A stretch of DNA of 45,782 nt. Source: a virus. Below the pieces are notes generated by a model. It was not told the origin of the DNA. It worked only from the letters and a program-made list of their open reading frames with translations, and ran no database searches. The position numbers were made by a program, and so were the translations under genes. Numbering within the stretch: position 1 is the first letter of the stretch; every line of letters begins with the position of its first letter. Of this stretch, positions 1 through 6,522 are shown one piece after another. Location: IMG/VR virus record IMGVR_UViG_3300017786_000018, positions 1-45,782 of that record; one strand, given 5' to 3'.

Positions 1-309
1 ATCCAAAGCAACACAAACTGGAGTTCAGGAAACACTCAAGTAGTGACCAATATGGGGGTTTCTACTGTATATCTCCACGGCAACAAGATTGCTATGGTTG
101 ATGATACTTCACTCACACTCTTTGATGGTGGTTATCAGTCCAATACAACAAAGAGCAGACTCAATGCACTTTGTGATGAATTCTGCATTGCTGGTGAAGG
201 CGTATTTCAAAAGGATTTCGTCTGGTATGTAAGAAAGTTCGTTGGTGCAATCAATGGTAAGAATGTATATAAGAACGAAGATTTCAAAGGTGGTTACGTC
301 TTCGCATGA
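1..309 (+). CDS. Conserved small cyanophage protein, 5' end missing
   Basis: The frame is open from the first base of the window, so the gene starts upstream. A GTG at 43 and an ATG at 52 are only internal candidates, because the codons before them read smoothly as IQSNTNWSSGNTQVVTN. The visible part is about 102 residues, ending in GGYVFA. It has motifs such as NWSSGNTQV, VYLHGNKIA, LFDGGYQSNTTKSRLNAL and a VFQKDFVWYVR segment. I recognise the pattern as a small protein common in T4-like cyanophages, but no function is known to me. There is no signal peptide or membrane segment in the visible part. Its TGA overlaps the start of the next gene (ATGA), suggesting translational coupling. Confidence 0.75.
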   Translation: MQSNTNWSSGNTQVVTNMGVSTVYLHGNKIAMVDDTSLTLFDGGYQSNTTKSRLNALCDEFCIAGEGVFQKDFVWYVRKFVGAINGKNVYKNEDFKGGYVFA

Positions 310-497
310 TAAAGTCTCTCACTAAATCACGCTCTCGTTCTGATCTATTACTCATTCACATGAAATTCTTATTGATCGCTATTACTGGATTTTGTCTCTG
401 GTCTAATCCAGACTTTCGTAGATTCGGTGCTGATAGACTTCAAGACGCATCCGATATCATGCGCCCTGAGTATAATGAAATTAAGGTAACATTCTGA
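306..497 (+). CDS. Small protein with one hydrophobic segment
   Basis: A 63-residue ORF whose ATG overlaps the stop of the previous gene by four bases. The first 18 residues are basic and serine-rich. They are followed by a second methionine (base 360) and the hydrophobic run FLLIAITGFCLW, then the polar tail SNPDFRRFGADRLQDASD. The internal ATG would give a 45-residue protein starting right at the hydrophobic segment, a plausible signal-anchor start. The coupled upstream start was kept because it overlaps the preceding stop. Function is unknown; a small membrane-anchored phage protein is the simplest reading. The TGA overlaps the next ATG by one base (TGATG). Confidence 0.6.
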   Translation: MIKSLTKSRSRSDLLLIHMKFLLIAITGFCLWSNPDFRRFGADRLQDASDIMRPEYNEIKVTF

Positions 498-640
498 TGA
501 GACTTGCACTGTCTGCCCTTATTATCTTCGCAGGTGTTAACATCGGTCTAAACTTACATAACACCATGTCTAAATATCAAGACAAGAAAATGAATCAACT
601 CTGCCAGATTGATCAATCTTACTGTAATAACCAAAAATAA
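497..640 (+). CDS. 47-aa small membrane-type protein
   Basis: A short ORF of 47 residues starting in a TGATG overlap with the preceding gene. The N-terminus MRLALSALIIFAGVNIGL has the shape of a signal peptide or single transmembrane segment. It is followed by a charged stretch (SKYQDKKMNQ) and two cysteines (CQIDQSYC) near the C-terminus. If the N-terminus is inserted or cleaved, those cysteines could lie on the periplasmic side. Evidence for a real gene is the coupling, the coherent amphipathic layout and the four-base gap to the next gene. I do not recognise a family. Confidence 0.5.
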   Translation: MRLALSALIIFAGVNIGLNLHNTMSKYQDKKMNQLCQIDQSYCNNQK

Positions 641-643
641 GTT

Positions 644-856
644 ATGCACCATGTATTATATGAATGGAGTGAATTAGTGGAAATAGATAAACACGTAGAA
701 CAGTTAGATCTTGCCATTAATGCAATCGATCAACTCACTACATCATTACAACTCACTGATAACAATTCTCTACTGAATGCATCCCTAGTTTCTATTAGAT
801 TAGAACTACAATCACAGGTAGATGAAATCCTCTCCCAATTCCCTAATTACAAATGA
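644..856 (+). CDS. 70-aa helical hypothetical protein
   Basis: A 70-residue acidic, leucine-rich protein predicted to be almost all helix: heptad-like spacing runs through KHVEQLDLAINAIDQLTTSL and ASLVSIRLELQSQVDEIL. It could form a small coiled coil. It starts four bases after the previous stop and ends in an ATGA overlap with the next gene, so it belongs to the same coupled set. There are no cysteines and no recognisable catalytic motif. Function unknown. Confidence 0.6.
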   Translation: MHHVLYEWSELVEIDKHVEQLDLAINAIDQLTTSLQLTDNNSLLNASLVSIRLELQSQVDEILSQFPNYK

Positions 857-1092
857 CAAAATCTACAATAGAGGACTTCCAGTTAGGTGAAACAATTACA
901 TACAGAAATACGACTGGATACATAACTTTCATTGATCAGCAATATATTACTTACTGCGTCAAAGAAACTAATCTACCTCCCAAAGTAGCACAACATTCTA
1001 AACGTCCCACAAATCAAGTCAATGTCCTCATCTACCGACAATACTGGCACCTCATTCAGTCAACAACTCCAGTACATCAAAATGACAACTAA
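853..1092 (+). CDS. 79-aa conserved hypothetical protein
   Basis: A 79-residue protein whose ATG overlaps the preceding TGA. The first half reads as a small beta barrel: FQLGETITYRNTTGYITFIDQQYITYCV alternates strands and turns much like SH3-type folds that begin with a 'function/expression/effect' triad. The second half has KRPTNQVNVLIYRQYWHLIQ, resembling small cyanophage proteins that end in a VLVYREYW-type segment. That fold reading is an inference from strand pattern only. It overlaps the next tiny ORF by 11 bases. Function is unknown. Confidence 0.65.
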   Translation: MTKSTIEDFQLGETITYRNTTGYITFIDQQYITYCVKETNLPPKVAQHSKRPTNQVNVLIYRQYWHLIQSTTPVHQNDN

Positions 1093-1174
1093 AGAGATCA
1101 CTTCTATCCTGTGGAATAACTGGAGAGATTATATCATCAAACAACGTATAAACAACCGTACAGACACTAATTAA
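1082..1174 (+). CDS. 30-aa ORF, possible last gene of the small-gene set
   Basis: A 30-codon ORF (MTTKEITSILWNNWRDYIIK...) overlapping the end of the previous gene by 11 bases. The sequence is helical and tryptophan-containing with a basic tail, not random-looking. Its stop lies just before the inverted repeat at 1177-1210. It is too short for composition to prove coding; the overlap arrangement, repeated throughout this cluster, is the main support. Confidence 0.4.
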   Translation: MTTKEITSILWNNWRDYIIKQRINNRTDTN

Positions 1175-1176
1175 TA

Positions 1177-1210
1177 GTTTTCCACAGATATCCGCGTAAT
1201 TGTGGAAAAC
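1177..1210. repeat. 10-bp perfect inverted repeat containing two DnaA-box-like sequences
   Basis: GTTTTCCACA at 1177-1186 is repeated as its exact reverse complement TGTGGAAAAC at 1201-1210, with a 14-base loop. Each arm holds TTTTCCACA, which matches the DnaA box reported for cyanobacteria. As RNA the repeat would form a 10-bp hairpin immediately after the small-gene cluster. It is not followed by a U-tract, so it is a poor rho-independent terminator. It could be a transcript-end or stability hairpin, or a protein-binding palindrome. Confidence 0.6.
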
Positions 1211-1332
1211 CCTTTATAAACCTATTAGTGTTCTTTATCTCTCGTTAATGTCCTCTGCTGTTGTACTCTTAGCACGCATCCTATCAGATGTCAATGCCTG
1301 TCAGAATACGCAGATAATTATCAGAAACCCTC

Positions 1333-1361
1333 TTGACAATATCTGACTTATGCCCTATAAT
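1333..1361 (+). promoter_or_regulatory. Sigma-70 type promoter, TTGACA-17-TATAAT
   Basis: TTGACA lies at 1333-1338 and TATAAT at 1356-1361, separated by 17 bases, the consensus spacing. Transcription should begin near 1368, about 38 bases upstream of the ATG at 1406. A full-consensus host-type promoter indicates early expression by unmodified host RNA polymerase, in contrast to the T4-type late promoters elsewhere in the window. Confidence 0.8.
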
Positions 1362-1405
1362 AACACTGTAAGGGTTCAGAAACACCCCTTGTATCTTTCC
1401 CACTT

Positions 1406-1609
1406 ATGCAATACATTATCTACGACAACACAGATACACTTAGAGCATCCTTTGTAAGTGTCTACGACCTTGAGAAGTTCATCGATGGTATCAGAAACTC
1501 TCGGGGAGATAACTACCCAAACACTCCGAGAATGTCAACCTTTGATTACATCAAGTCTATCGGATGGTTCTGGGAGGTAGTTGACAAAAGTGCAGAGGTT
1601 AGTGTATAA
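1406..1609 (+). CDS. 67-aa hypothetical protein, likely early expressed
   Basis: A 67-residue protein (MQYIIYDNTDTLRASF...) standing alone between two strong sigma-70 promoters; the second promoter's -10 box overlaps its stop codon. The sequence suggests an alpha/beta fold: strand QYIIYD, then a helix YDLEKFIDGIR, then a C-terminal segment YIKSIGWFWEVV. No domain is recognised and there is no signal peptide. Placement downstream of a consensus early promoter suggests a host-takeover or regulatory role, but that is inference from context only. Confidence 0.65.
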   Translation: MQYIIYDNTDTLRASFVSVYDLEKFIDGIRNSRGDNYPNTPRMSTFDYIKSIGWFWEVVDKSAEVSV

Positions 1610-1610
1610 T
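1581..1610 (+). promoter_or_regulatory. Sigma-70 type promoter, TTGACA-18-TATAAT
   Basis: TTGACA at 1581-1586 and TATAAT at 1605-1610 are separated by 18 bases. Both hexamers are exact consensus. The promoter lies in the last codons of the 67-aa gene and would start transcription near 1617. It is followed by about 180 bases without a convincing gene before the ATG at 1800, so it drives either a long leader or a separate small RNA. Confidence 0.75.
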
Positions 1611-1616
1611 AGTAGA

Positions 1617-1799
1617 AGCAATCGGAGGACCTGTGAGTAACACTTAGCGACAGTTGTTAAATGTTATAAATGGCAGTATATTGGCCCCCGTAAATATAAA
1701 AAAGGGCCATAACCTAACCTACAAAGGTTCCCCAGAGAGGGTTATATATTATTCACTAAACGATTTACAAGGACCACAAAAAAATTCTGAGATAAAAAA
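1617..1799 (+). ncRNA. Candidate structured leader or small RNA
   Basis: No gene of convincing length lies here. Foldable elements are: TGGCCC 1682-1687 pairing with GGGCCA 1704-1709; AACCT 1716-1720 pairing with AGGTT 1725-1729 over a four-base loop; and TAACC 1710-1714 pairing with GGTTA 1740-1744 around it. A GGAGG at 1624-1628 sits four bases before a GTG that opens only four codons. A seven-codon ORF at 1670-1693 (MAVYWPP) ends Pro-Pro-stop inside the first stem. TATAAATG at 1665-1672 is a 7/8 match to a late promoter. I do not recognise a named riboswitch. Leader, attenuator or sRNA are all possible. Confidence 0.35.
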
Positions 1800-2018
1800 A
1801 TGGATTCTAAGACCCGTGTAGAGAGACAAGACATCAGAGTATGGGCAATAGAGCAATTAATTGGGCATGAGTCATTTTTAGATCCTCGGATGTATGCCTG
1901 TGCTGACTATTATGCATCGTCGTATGCATCTCAAGTTGTAGAAGATCTATATACCTTATGGGTGGAGTGGAAAACGAAAAACCCCACAGATAACCCTCAG
2001 ATCAGAAATCGCCTATAG
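1800..2018 (+). CDS. 72-aa conserved hypothetical cyanophage protein
   Basis: A 72-residue, mostly helical protein. Distinctive segments are RVERQDIRVWAIEQLIGHE, DPRMYACADYYASSYASQVVEDL and a tryptophan-rich WVEWK end. The pattern of paired helices with conserved aromatic residues looks like a small cyanophage family I have seen without a known function. It follows the structured leader from the promoter at 1581-1610, so it is probably early. No strong Shine-Dalgarno is present before the ATG; the upstream bases are A-rich. Confidence 0.65.
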   Translation: MDSKTRVERQDIRVWAIEQLIGHESFLDPRMYACADYYASSYASQVVEDLYTLWVEWKTKNPTDNPQIRNRL

Positions 2019-2022
2019 AAGT

Positions 2023-2193
2023 ATGTCCCAAAGATTCACAACAACCTTAGAGGAAGACGACTACGGAGATCTCATCCTCAATATACCATATGATGTATGT
2101 GAAGCAATGGGATGGGATATTGGTACAAGTCTAGACTATGAAATGACCGAGGATGGACTCGGATTTATATTAAGGAAAACAGCAGATGAGTGA
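2023..2193 (+). CDS. AbrB/MazE-like swapped-hairpin small protein
   Basis: A 56-residue acidic protein. Its core DYGDLILNIPYDVCEAMGWDIGTSLDYEM followed by GLGFILRK follows the layout of AbrB/MazE/SpoVT domains: a strand with D-G-D, then I-P, a helix with the 'lGW..G..l' turn, and a closing strand pair ending in LRK. Proteins of that fold are DNA-binding antitoxins or transition regulators; small free-standing ones are frequent in cyanophages. There is no toxin partner next door, so a toxin-antitoxin role is not supported. It starts four bases after the previous stop and overlaps the next gene by eight bases. Confidence 0.6.
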   Translation: MSQRFTTTLEEDDYGDLILNIPYDVCEAMGWDIGTSLDYEMTEDGLGFILRKTADE

Positions 2194-2440
2194 GAAGATT
2201 ACAGATCAAGTTGAAGAGCAGGCAGAGGTTAATGTAGGGGAAACGTTACTCACAGTCAATGAGTGCCTGATTGCCATCCACAAGCGCCTAGAAGCACTCG
2301 AAAAGCATGTGAGTGAGTTACCTACTCCAGACAAGACTTATTACAAACCAGAGGGGTATGAGGACTATCTCAATCTAGCTGGTAATTTGAAAGAAATCTA
2401 TCGGAGGATCGGAGAGTTAGAGAATGGGATGCAAAACTAG
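2186..2440 (+). CDS. 84-aa coiled-coil protein
   Basis: An 84-residue acidic protein with a heptad-rich central part, LLTVNECLIAIHKRLEALEKHVSEL, and a second helix NLKEIYRRIGELEN. A YYKPEGYEDY linker separates them. It probably forms an oligomeric helical bundle; similar short coiled-coil proteins precede tail genes in cyanophages. It overlaps the 923-aa virion gene by 17 bases, and an SD-like GGAGAG for that next gene lies inside it at 2411-2416. Such coupling suggests it is made with, and may assist, the tail protein; that role is inferred. Confidence 0.65.
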   Translation: MSEKITDQVEEQAEVNVGETLLTVNECLIAIHKRLEALEKHVSELPTPDKTYYKPEGYEDYLNLAGNLKEIYRRIGELENGMQN

Positions 2441-5195
2441 AGGGTACAACTTTGGACTATGTGCTGGGTTCAGTGGAATTAACCCTGAGCATTGTGCTCA
2501 TTACACTCCGATTGGTGGTGTAACATTTGAGTATAAAGAATATCCTCAGAATGTAATTAGACAGGGGGACTACGAGATTCCTGATAGGGAAGATAATCGG
2601 GTAATGTATCCGTATAATCTGGAGTCAGTAACACCTGCAACGGGAGGAACCACAGGATCAGGTAGTGGTATATCTGCAGCGAACTGTGGGAAGTTATCAA
2701 AACCCGATCCTTGTGCTTCTGGATTCGGAGGGGCCGACGGCGCGGTCTCCACACTGATCACAGACTGGTTTCCTACTGAGTTATCATTTGATTTTAACTT
2801 CTCAGACACTTGGTTTTCTTATTTGTATGATACTTCAGTCAAGTCAGGTATTGTAGGGACACCTTGTTATTATATTGAGACAGAAACTAGCAGCAGCAGT
2901 TCAGGAGGGAGCGGCAGTCGTCAGATTTGTCATCCTTGTACCTTGTTTACATCTACACCTGCAGAGACTCAGATAACATATACAGCAGAAGAGGACCTTA
3001 CAGGCGATCCTGATTGCCCTCATCCAACGTTATTTGCTATTGATACAAACTCTGACAAGATAGTCTTTTCTTATGATCAGTTATCTACGACTCTTCCTAA
3101 TGGTGCAACTGACTTTGCATTAAGTTATGATGGTGTTACCTATACAGATGCATGGGATCCAGATAATGAGAATCCTATTGAATATGAATCGAGTCAAAAT
3201 CCTTGGCAGGCAGGTGATGAGGCAGCAAGTGAGTTTGAAATCTATGACTTCACTAGTGGTGCAACTAAATCCGACTTCATTGTAAAGGCACGAGTTGAAC
3301 CTATCTTTGATGATACAGGTGCTGCCACTGTGTTTAGTGGTACTAAATGGATCATTACTGAGTTATTGAATCCTGGAACTGGTTATGCAGTTGGTGATGT
3401 ATTCCAAATGACATTGTTGCATAGTCATCCTGATAACAGTCAGACGACTTTGACTATGAATATCAAGGTAACTGGTATTGGTCCTGTAGATAATGTGACG
3501 AGTACAACTGGTTTTGATGTGCTACGAGTCAATGATAAGATCAATGGACATACAATTACTCGTACATTCCATACAGATGATGAAAATTTCAAGTATCACG
3601 TTGTATATCTTGATGGGGACGGATTAGATTTTACCAAAGATACACAATACAGTTCAGATCGTAACCACGATATCACAGTAGTAGCGGGATATGGTATTAA
3701 AGATCGTGCATGTCTAGTAGGTCTGTATGAATTTCTAAACAAATCTATACAATTTCTAACTGCAGACGTTAATAAGAATGCAGCAAGCGCATTTAATAGT
3801 ATATTTCAACCTATTGGGTTTGCTACAGTCACTAATGGAGCAGTTACAGGACTTTCCTTTGATGGGCAAGTCATGGGTTTAGATGTAACTAACATTAAAA
3901 GAAACCGAAGAAACTCATATAGTGACGCTGATAACGTTTCATTGACTGGTGGAGATGGATCTGGGTGTGTTGTTAACATCGTAACGGATGATAACGGGAT
4001 GATTTCCGAAGTTATTATTGTAGATCCTGGTTCTGGTTATAACATTGGTAATGTATTAGAGATTCCTGGTAGTCAGAGACCGTCAGGAACTCCTAAAAAT
4101 GCTCTTATTGATGTCATTCTTGCATCTAGACCTGGTTCTGGGTTTGAAAATCTTAAGGTAGAACCCATTTTAGAGATTAGTCCGTCTCCACTTGCACCAA
4201 TAGATGATAATAATGATGCAAAAGTGGATGCAACCTTCGTAGGTGGTTCTGTAAGTTCTGTACTTATCACAAAAGGCGGTATAGGGTATGATCAACTAAA
4301 CCCACCTACGGTGACTGTTAACAATATTAACGATCCTATTCAGATTACTGTTGAAAATGATGGGTTTAATCCAAATTTGGTGGATGACTATCAAGGTATC
4401 TTAAACAGTTTACCCGAAGGAAGACCCGAATCACCAAAAATTTCCGCCGATGATTTGCAAAGTATTGAAGATTCCTATAGTTTTGTTCCAGAATCGACGG
4501 ATGTAGTCAATCAGAGTCCTAAATTTGAAGTAAAGATGGACCCTGAAAACGAAAGAGTCGAACAATTACCGCAACACAAGTATAGTTCTGATGCAACTAC
4601 ACCTCTAAAGACAATTATGAAGAATGATTGGGACACAACTTACCTAAAAGATGTTCCAATTGATGCAGAATACAAGCAAGTGTTCCCTGATGAGATAGCA
4701 AGATCGAATGAACAGATCTCTGATGACATTGATTCTATAACACAACAGCAAATTCCTGCATTTCAGGAACTTCCAGAGACTAAACTTGAGACCTGTGTAG
4801 GAAGTTTTACCAATTTACCTACCGCATCTCCGTTCACTAAATATATTATGCGTCAATATCGTCCTGATCCCGCAAAGGTCACGGAAATACAGGTTTCTTT
4901 GACTTGTACTCCTCAAGATATTGGTTGTGGTCACATTGTATGTGCTCCTCCAGCGCTATCGCCAGGATATTCTGAGACACTTGGTACGGGTACATTCACA
5001 ACTGACCCTGAAACAGGTGAATCAACGGAAGATACGGAGACAACAACATACAGTTATGCAATGTCAGCATTACTTGGACCTGGAGCACAACCATGGACTG
5101 CTACTGGAAGTATGAAAATCTTCCATGACTTGACTAGAGATGCACAAACTGTTATACTTGCAACTGATGCATACGGAAATCCCTTCGCAACTTAA
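2424..5195 (+). CDS. Virion structural protein upstream of the PAAR tip
   Basis: A 923-residue, mostly beta protein, rich in Thr, Ser, Gly and Asp. The N-terminus is cysteine-rich (MGCKTRGYNFGLCAGFSG, then EHCAHY). A Ser/Gly low-complexity linker lies near residue 155. GxGY-type beta repeats occur near residues 315 (NPGTGYAVGD), 534 (DPGSGYNIGN) and 616 (KGGIGYDQLN), the same module found in the giant gene and gp8. The C-terminal 100 residues hold a Cys-rich stretch (CTPQDIGCGHIVC). It lies directly before the PAAR gene, where T4 has the gp5 hub, but I see neither a lysozyme motif nor a gp5 OB-fold start. I call it a cyanophage-specific baseplate or tail protein. Start chosen at the ATG preceded by GGAGAG. 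Confidence 0.7.
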   Translation: MGCKTRGYNFGLCAGFSGINPEHCAHYTPIGGVTFEYKEYPQNVIRQGDYEIPDREDNRVMYPYNLESVTPATGGTTGSGSGISAANCGKLSKPDPCASGFGGADGAVSTLITDWFPTELSFDFNFSDTWFSYLYDTSVKSGIVGTPCYYIETETSSSSSGGSGSRQICHPCTLFTSTPAETQITYTAEEDLTGDPDCPHPTLFAIDTNSDKIVFSYDQLSTTLPNGATDFALSYDGVTYTDAWDPDNENPIEYESSQNPWQAGDEAASEFEIYDFTSGATKSDFIVKARVEPIFDDTGAATVFSGTKWIITELLNPGTGYAVGDVFQMTLLHSHPDNSQTTLTMNIKVTGIGPVDNVTSTTGFDVLRVNDKINGHTITRTFHTDDENFKYHVVYLDGDGLDFTKDTQYSSDRNHDITVVAGYGIKDRACLVGLYEFLNKSIQFLTADVNKNAASAFNSIFQPIGFATVTNGAVTGLSFDGQVMGLDVTNIKRNRRNSYSDADNVSLTGGDGSGCVVNIVTDDNGMISEVIIVDPGSGYNIGNVLEIPGSQRPSGTPKNALIDVILASRPGSGFENLKVEPILEISPSPLAPIDDNNDAKVDATFVGGSVSSVLITKGGIGYDQLNPPTVTVNNINDPIQITVENDGFNPNLVDDYQGILNSLPEGRPESPKISADDLQSIEDSYSFVPESTDVVNQSPKFEVKMDPENERVEQLPQHKYSSDATTPLKTIMKNDWDTTYLKDVPIDAEYKQVFPDEIARSNEQISDDIDSITQQQIPAFQELPETKLETCVGSFTNLPTASPFTKYIMRQYRPDPAKVTEIQVSLTCTPQDIGCGHIVCAPPALSPGYSETLGTGTFTTDPETGESTEDTETTTYSYAMSALLGPGAQPWTATGSMKIFHDLTRDAQTVILATDAYGNPFAT

Positions 5196-5198
5196 AAT

Positions 5199-5750
5199 AT
5201 GCCTGGATTGATGGCTGGAATATTCATGGGCACCTGTAGTGGTCATGGAACTGGTGTTGGAGCATCTCACCACCCTGGATTGGGTGGAGGTGTATTACCT
5301 AATTGCCCACACCCATCACTAAGCCCCACGGTCGTCGCCTCACCACTACCTGCAGTTAATGCAGTTGCTATTTGGCCACCAGTACCACAATTACCTTTGG
5401 GTGTCGCAAAAGCAGTTGCTGCTAAAGTCTTCATTAATAAGAAGGTTCCTATTGTAGATTTGGATATTTTAACTCCTCATCCAACACCTACTCAGTTTAC
5501 TACAACATCTGTAGGTGAAAAATGCCTTGTAACTCTCAACACACCTGCTTGGTGGTGTACTGTTGGTATAACTGGCGGTAGAGAAGCACCCATTGGGCAT
5601 GCGAGGAAAGCACTGGCAACTAGCAAGACTGTCTTTATTGGCAAAGTCAATGCAACACGCTTTGGAGATCCTCTAGGAGACGGGACACCAGCGTTCCCGT
5701 GTCTGTCTGTCATCACTGGTTCAAGTCCTAATGTTTTTATTGGAATTTAA
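5199..5750 (+). CDS. PAAR-like tail spike tip protein
   Basis: A 183-residue glycine-, proline- and histidine-rich protein. It begins MPGLMAGIFMGTCSGHGTG, with GASHHPG following. It ends with the typical PAAR terminus of short turns leading to SSPNVFIGI, and the preceding segments (KTVFIGKVNATRFGDP) repeat the same beta-hairpin rhythm. PAAR proteins form the sharp metal-binding cone on the gp5/VgrG spike (T4 gp5.4) and are the first component to touch the host membrane. The length is about twice that of T4 gp5.4, so the middle part (VASPLPAVNAVAIWPP...) may be an extra module. Histidines and cysteines are available for metal binding, but the exact ligands cannot be assigned here. Confidence 0.75.
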   Translation: MPGLMAGIFMGTCSGHGTGVGASHHPGLGGGVLPNCPHPSLSPTVVASPLPAVNAVAIWPPVPQLPLGVAKAVAAKVFINKKVPIVDLDILTPHPTPTQFTTTSVGEKCLVTLNTPAWWCTVGITGGREAPIGHARKALATSKTVFIGKVNATRFGDPLGDGTPAFPCLSVITGSSPNVFIGI

Positions 5751-5753
5751 TTA

Positions 5754-5900
5754 ATGGCAAAAGTTACAAAAACGTTTTCTGGCGACAATATGATCGAAAG
5801 TCGTCCTAAGAAGACCCGCCAAGGTCGTGGAGCACATACCAAATATGCTTCGACTAGTAGAAACAACGCTCGAAAGCGTTATCGTGGTCAAGGACGATAA
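5754..5900 (+). CDS. 48-aa highly basic conserved protein
   Basis: Forty-eight residues, about a third Lys or Arg, with the core RPKKTRQGRGAHTKYAS and the C-terminus ARKRYRGQGR. I recognise this KKTRQG...KRYRGQG signature from small proteins of many T4-like and cyanophage genomes; the role is unknown. The composition resembles ribosomal or nucleic-acid-binding proteins. The ATG lies three bases after the PAAR stop, so the two are surely cotranscribed. The stop codon is embedded in the late promoter core at 5896-5903. Confidence 0.75.
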   Translation: MAKVTKTFSGDNMIESRPKKTRQGRGAHTKYASTSRNNARKRYRGQGR

Positions 5901-5903
5901 ATA
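5896..5903 (+). promoter_or_regulatory. T4-type late promoter core GATAAATA
   Basis: GATAAATA differs from the T4 late element TATAAATA only in the first base and lies at a gene boundary, overlapping the stop of the 48-aa gene. It would start transcription near 5909, about 45 bases before the 52-aa gene and upstream of gp25 and gp6. Three other boundary copies in the window share ATAAATA. Confidence 0.55.
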
Positions 5904-5904
5904 A

Positions 5905-5937
5905 AAGGGATAGAACCCCTTAAAAAGTTCTATTTTA
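5905..5937 (+). other. Two mutually exclusive hairpins in the gp25 leader
   Basis: ATAGAAC (5910-5916) pairs exactly with GTTCTAT (5927-5933), followed by TTTAT. Alternatively AAGGG (5905-5909) pairs with CCCTT (5917-5921). The two cannot form together. The longer one, with its T-rich tail, could be a weak terminator for the upstream genes; the arrangement could also simply be a folded leader of the late transcript. Confidence 0.35.
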
Positions 5938-5953
5938 TATTAAATGGAGGCAC

Positions 5954-6112
5954 ATGGGGTTAAATCACGTTCCCGATCACAATTCTGATATGATGAAACA
6001 GGATTTTGGCACGGTTGTATTAATTACAGACGTTAAATCCGATCAGTATCTCAATTTGTATAAGGGTAATCGACAAACACAAAAGACTGAGAATCTCAGA
6101 AAATGGCGTTAA
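5954..6112 (+). CDS. 52-aa hypothetical protein preceding gp25
   Basis: An ORF of 52 residues (MGLNHVPDHNSDMMKQDFG...) with a strong GGAGG at 5946-5950 only three bases before the ATG. It overlaps the gp25 start by ten bases, so gp25 is probably translated by reinitiation or coupling; gp25 itself lacks a clear Shine-Dalgarno. The middle segment TVVLITDVKSDQYLNLYKGN suggests a beta-alpha unit, and the C-terminus is polar and basic. No family recognised. Confidence 0.6.
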   Translation: MGLNHVPDHNSDMMKQDFGTVVLITDVKSDQYLNLYKGNRQTQKTENLRKWR

Positions 6113-6522
6113 AGAAAATTGGGGGTAAGGATCTAACCGTATCACGAAAATTCGTAGATTTGGCAATTAATTTCTCCAGAAATCCCTTTACAGATGATGT
6201 ATCAGCAGTAAAGAATGAAGGTGCTATCAAACAGGCAATCAAAAACCTGATTTTGACGACACCTGGGGAAAAACCCTTTCAACCCATTTTCGGATCTAAA
6301 GTTAACGCCTTGTTATTTGAACCTTTAGATCCATTCACTGCAGATGCTCTTGAAGAAGAGATCATAAATACCATTAAACAACACGAACCTAGAGTACAAC
6401 TTGAAAATGTTTTTGTGACTCCTGTTTATGAAGGTAATAAAATTAATATTACTATTGAATATAAAGTAGTCGGGTTACCCATTGTCGAAACAATAAACTT
6501 TGTTTTACAGAGACCTGAGTAA
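6103..6522 (+). CDS. gp25: Baseplate wedge protein gp25
   Basis: A 139-residue protein of the GPW/gp25 family, which shares its fold with the TssE sheath-anchoring subunit of type VI secretion systems. The family's EPR motif is present (E95-P96-R97 in QHEPRVQ), as are the N-terminal DLAINFSRNPFTDD segment and the LLTTPGEKPFQPIFG turn typical of the group. gp25 sits in the baseplate wedge next to gp6 and anchors the first sheath ring. Length is close to the T4 protein. It overlaps the 52-aa gene upstream and gp6 downstream (TAATG), so baseplate genes are coupled. Confidence 0.92.
   Translation: MALKKIGGKDLTVSRKFVDLAINFSRNPFTDDVSAVKNEGAIKQAIKNLILTTPGEKPFQPIFGSKVNALLFEPLDPFTADALEEEIINTIKQHEPRVQLENVFVTPVYEGNKINITIEYKVVGLPIVETINFVLQRPE

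Noticed and set aside
1248-1346. 32-codon ORF MSSAVVLLARILSDVNAC...
   Set aside because: No Shine-Dalgarno, its end overlaps the -35 box of a consensus promoter, and there is no coupling to neighbours. Could be real but is not supported.
1617-1799. Known cyanophage riboswitch (glutamine/downstream-peptide type) or tRNA
   Set aside because: No GGAAGTAGG-type core or other consensus I know, and no cloverleaf with T-loop; left as an unnamed structured region.
2424-5195. Assignment as the gp5 hub-lysozyme
   Set aside because: Position before PAAR suggested it, but no lysozyme catalytic motif, no OB-fold-like start and no gp5-type beta-helix repeats are visible; GxGY repeats dominate instead.
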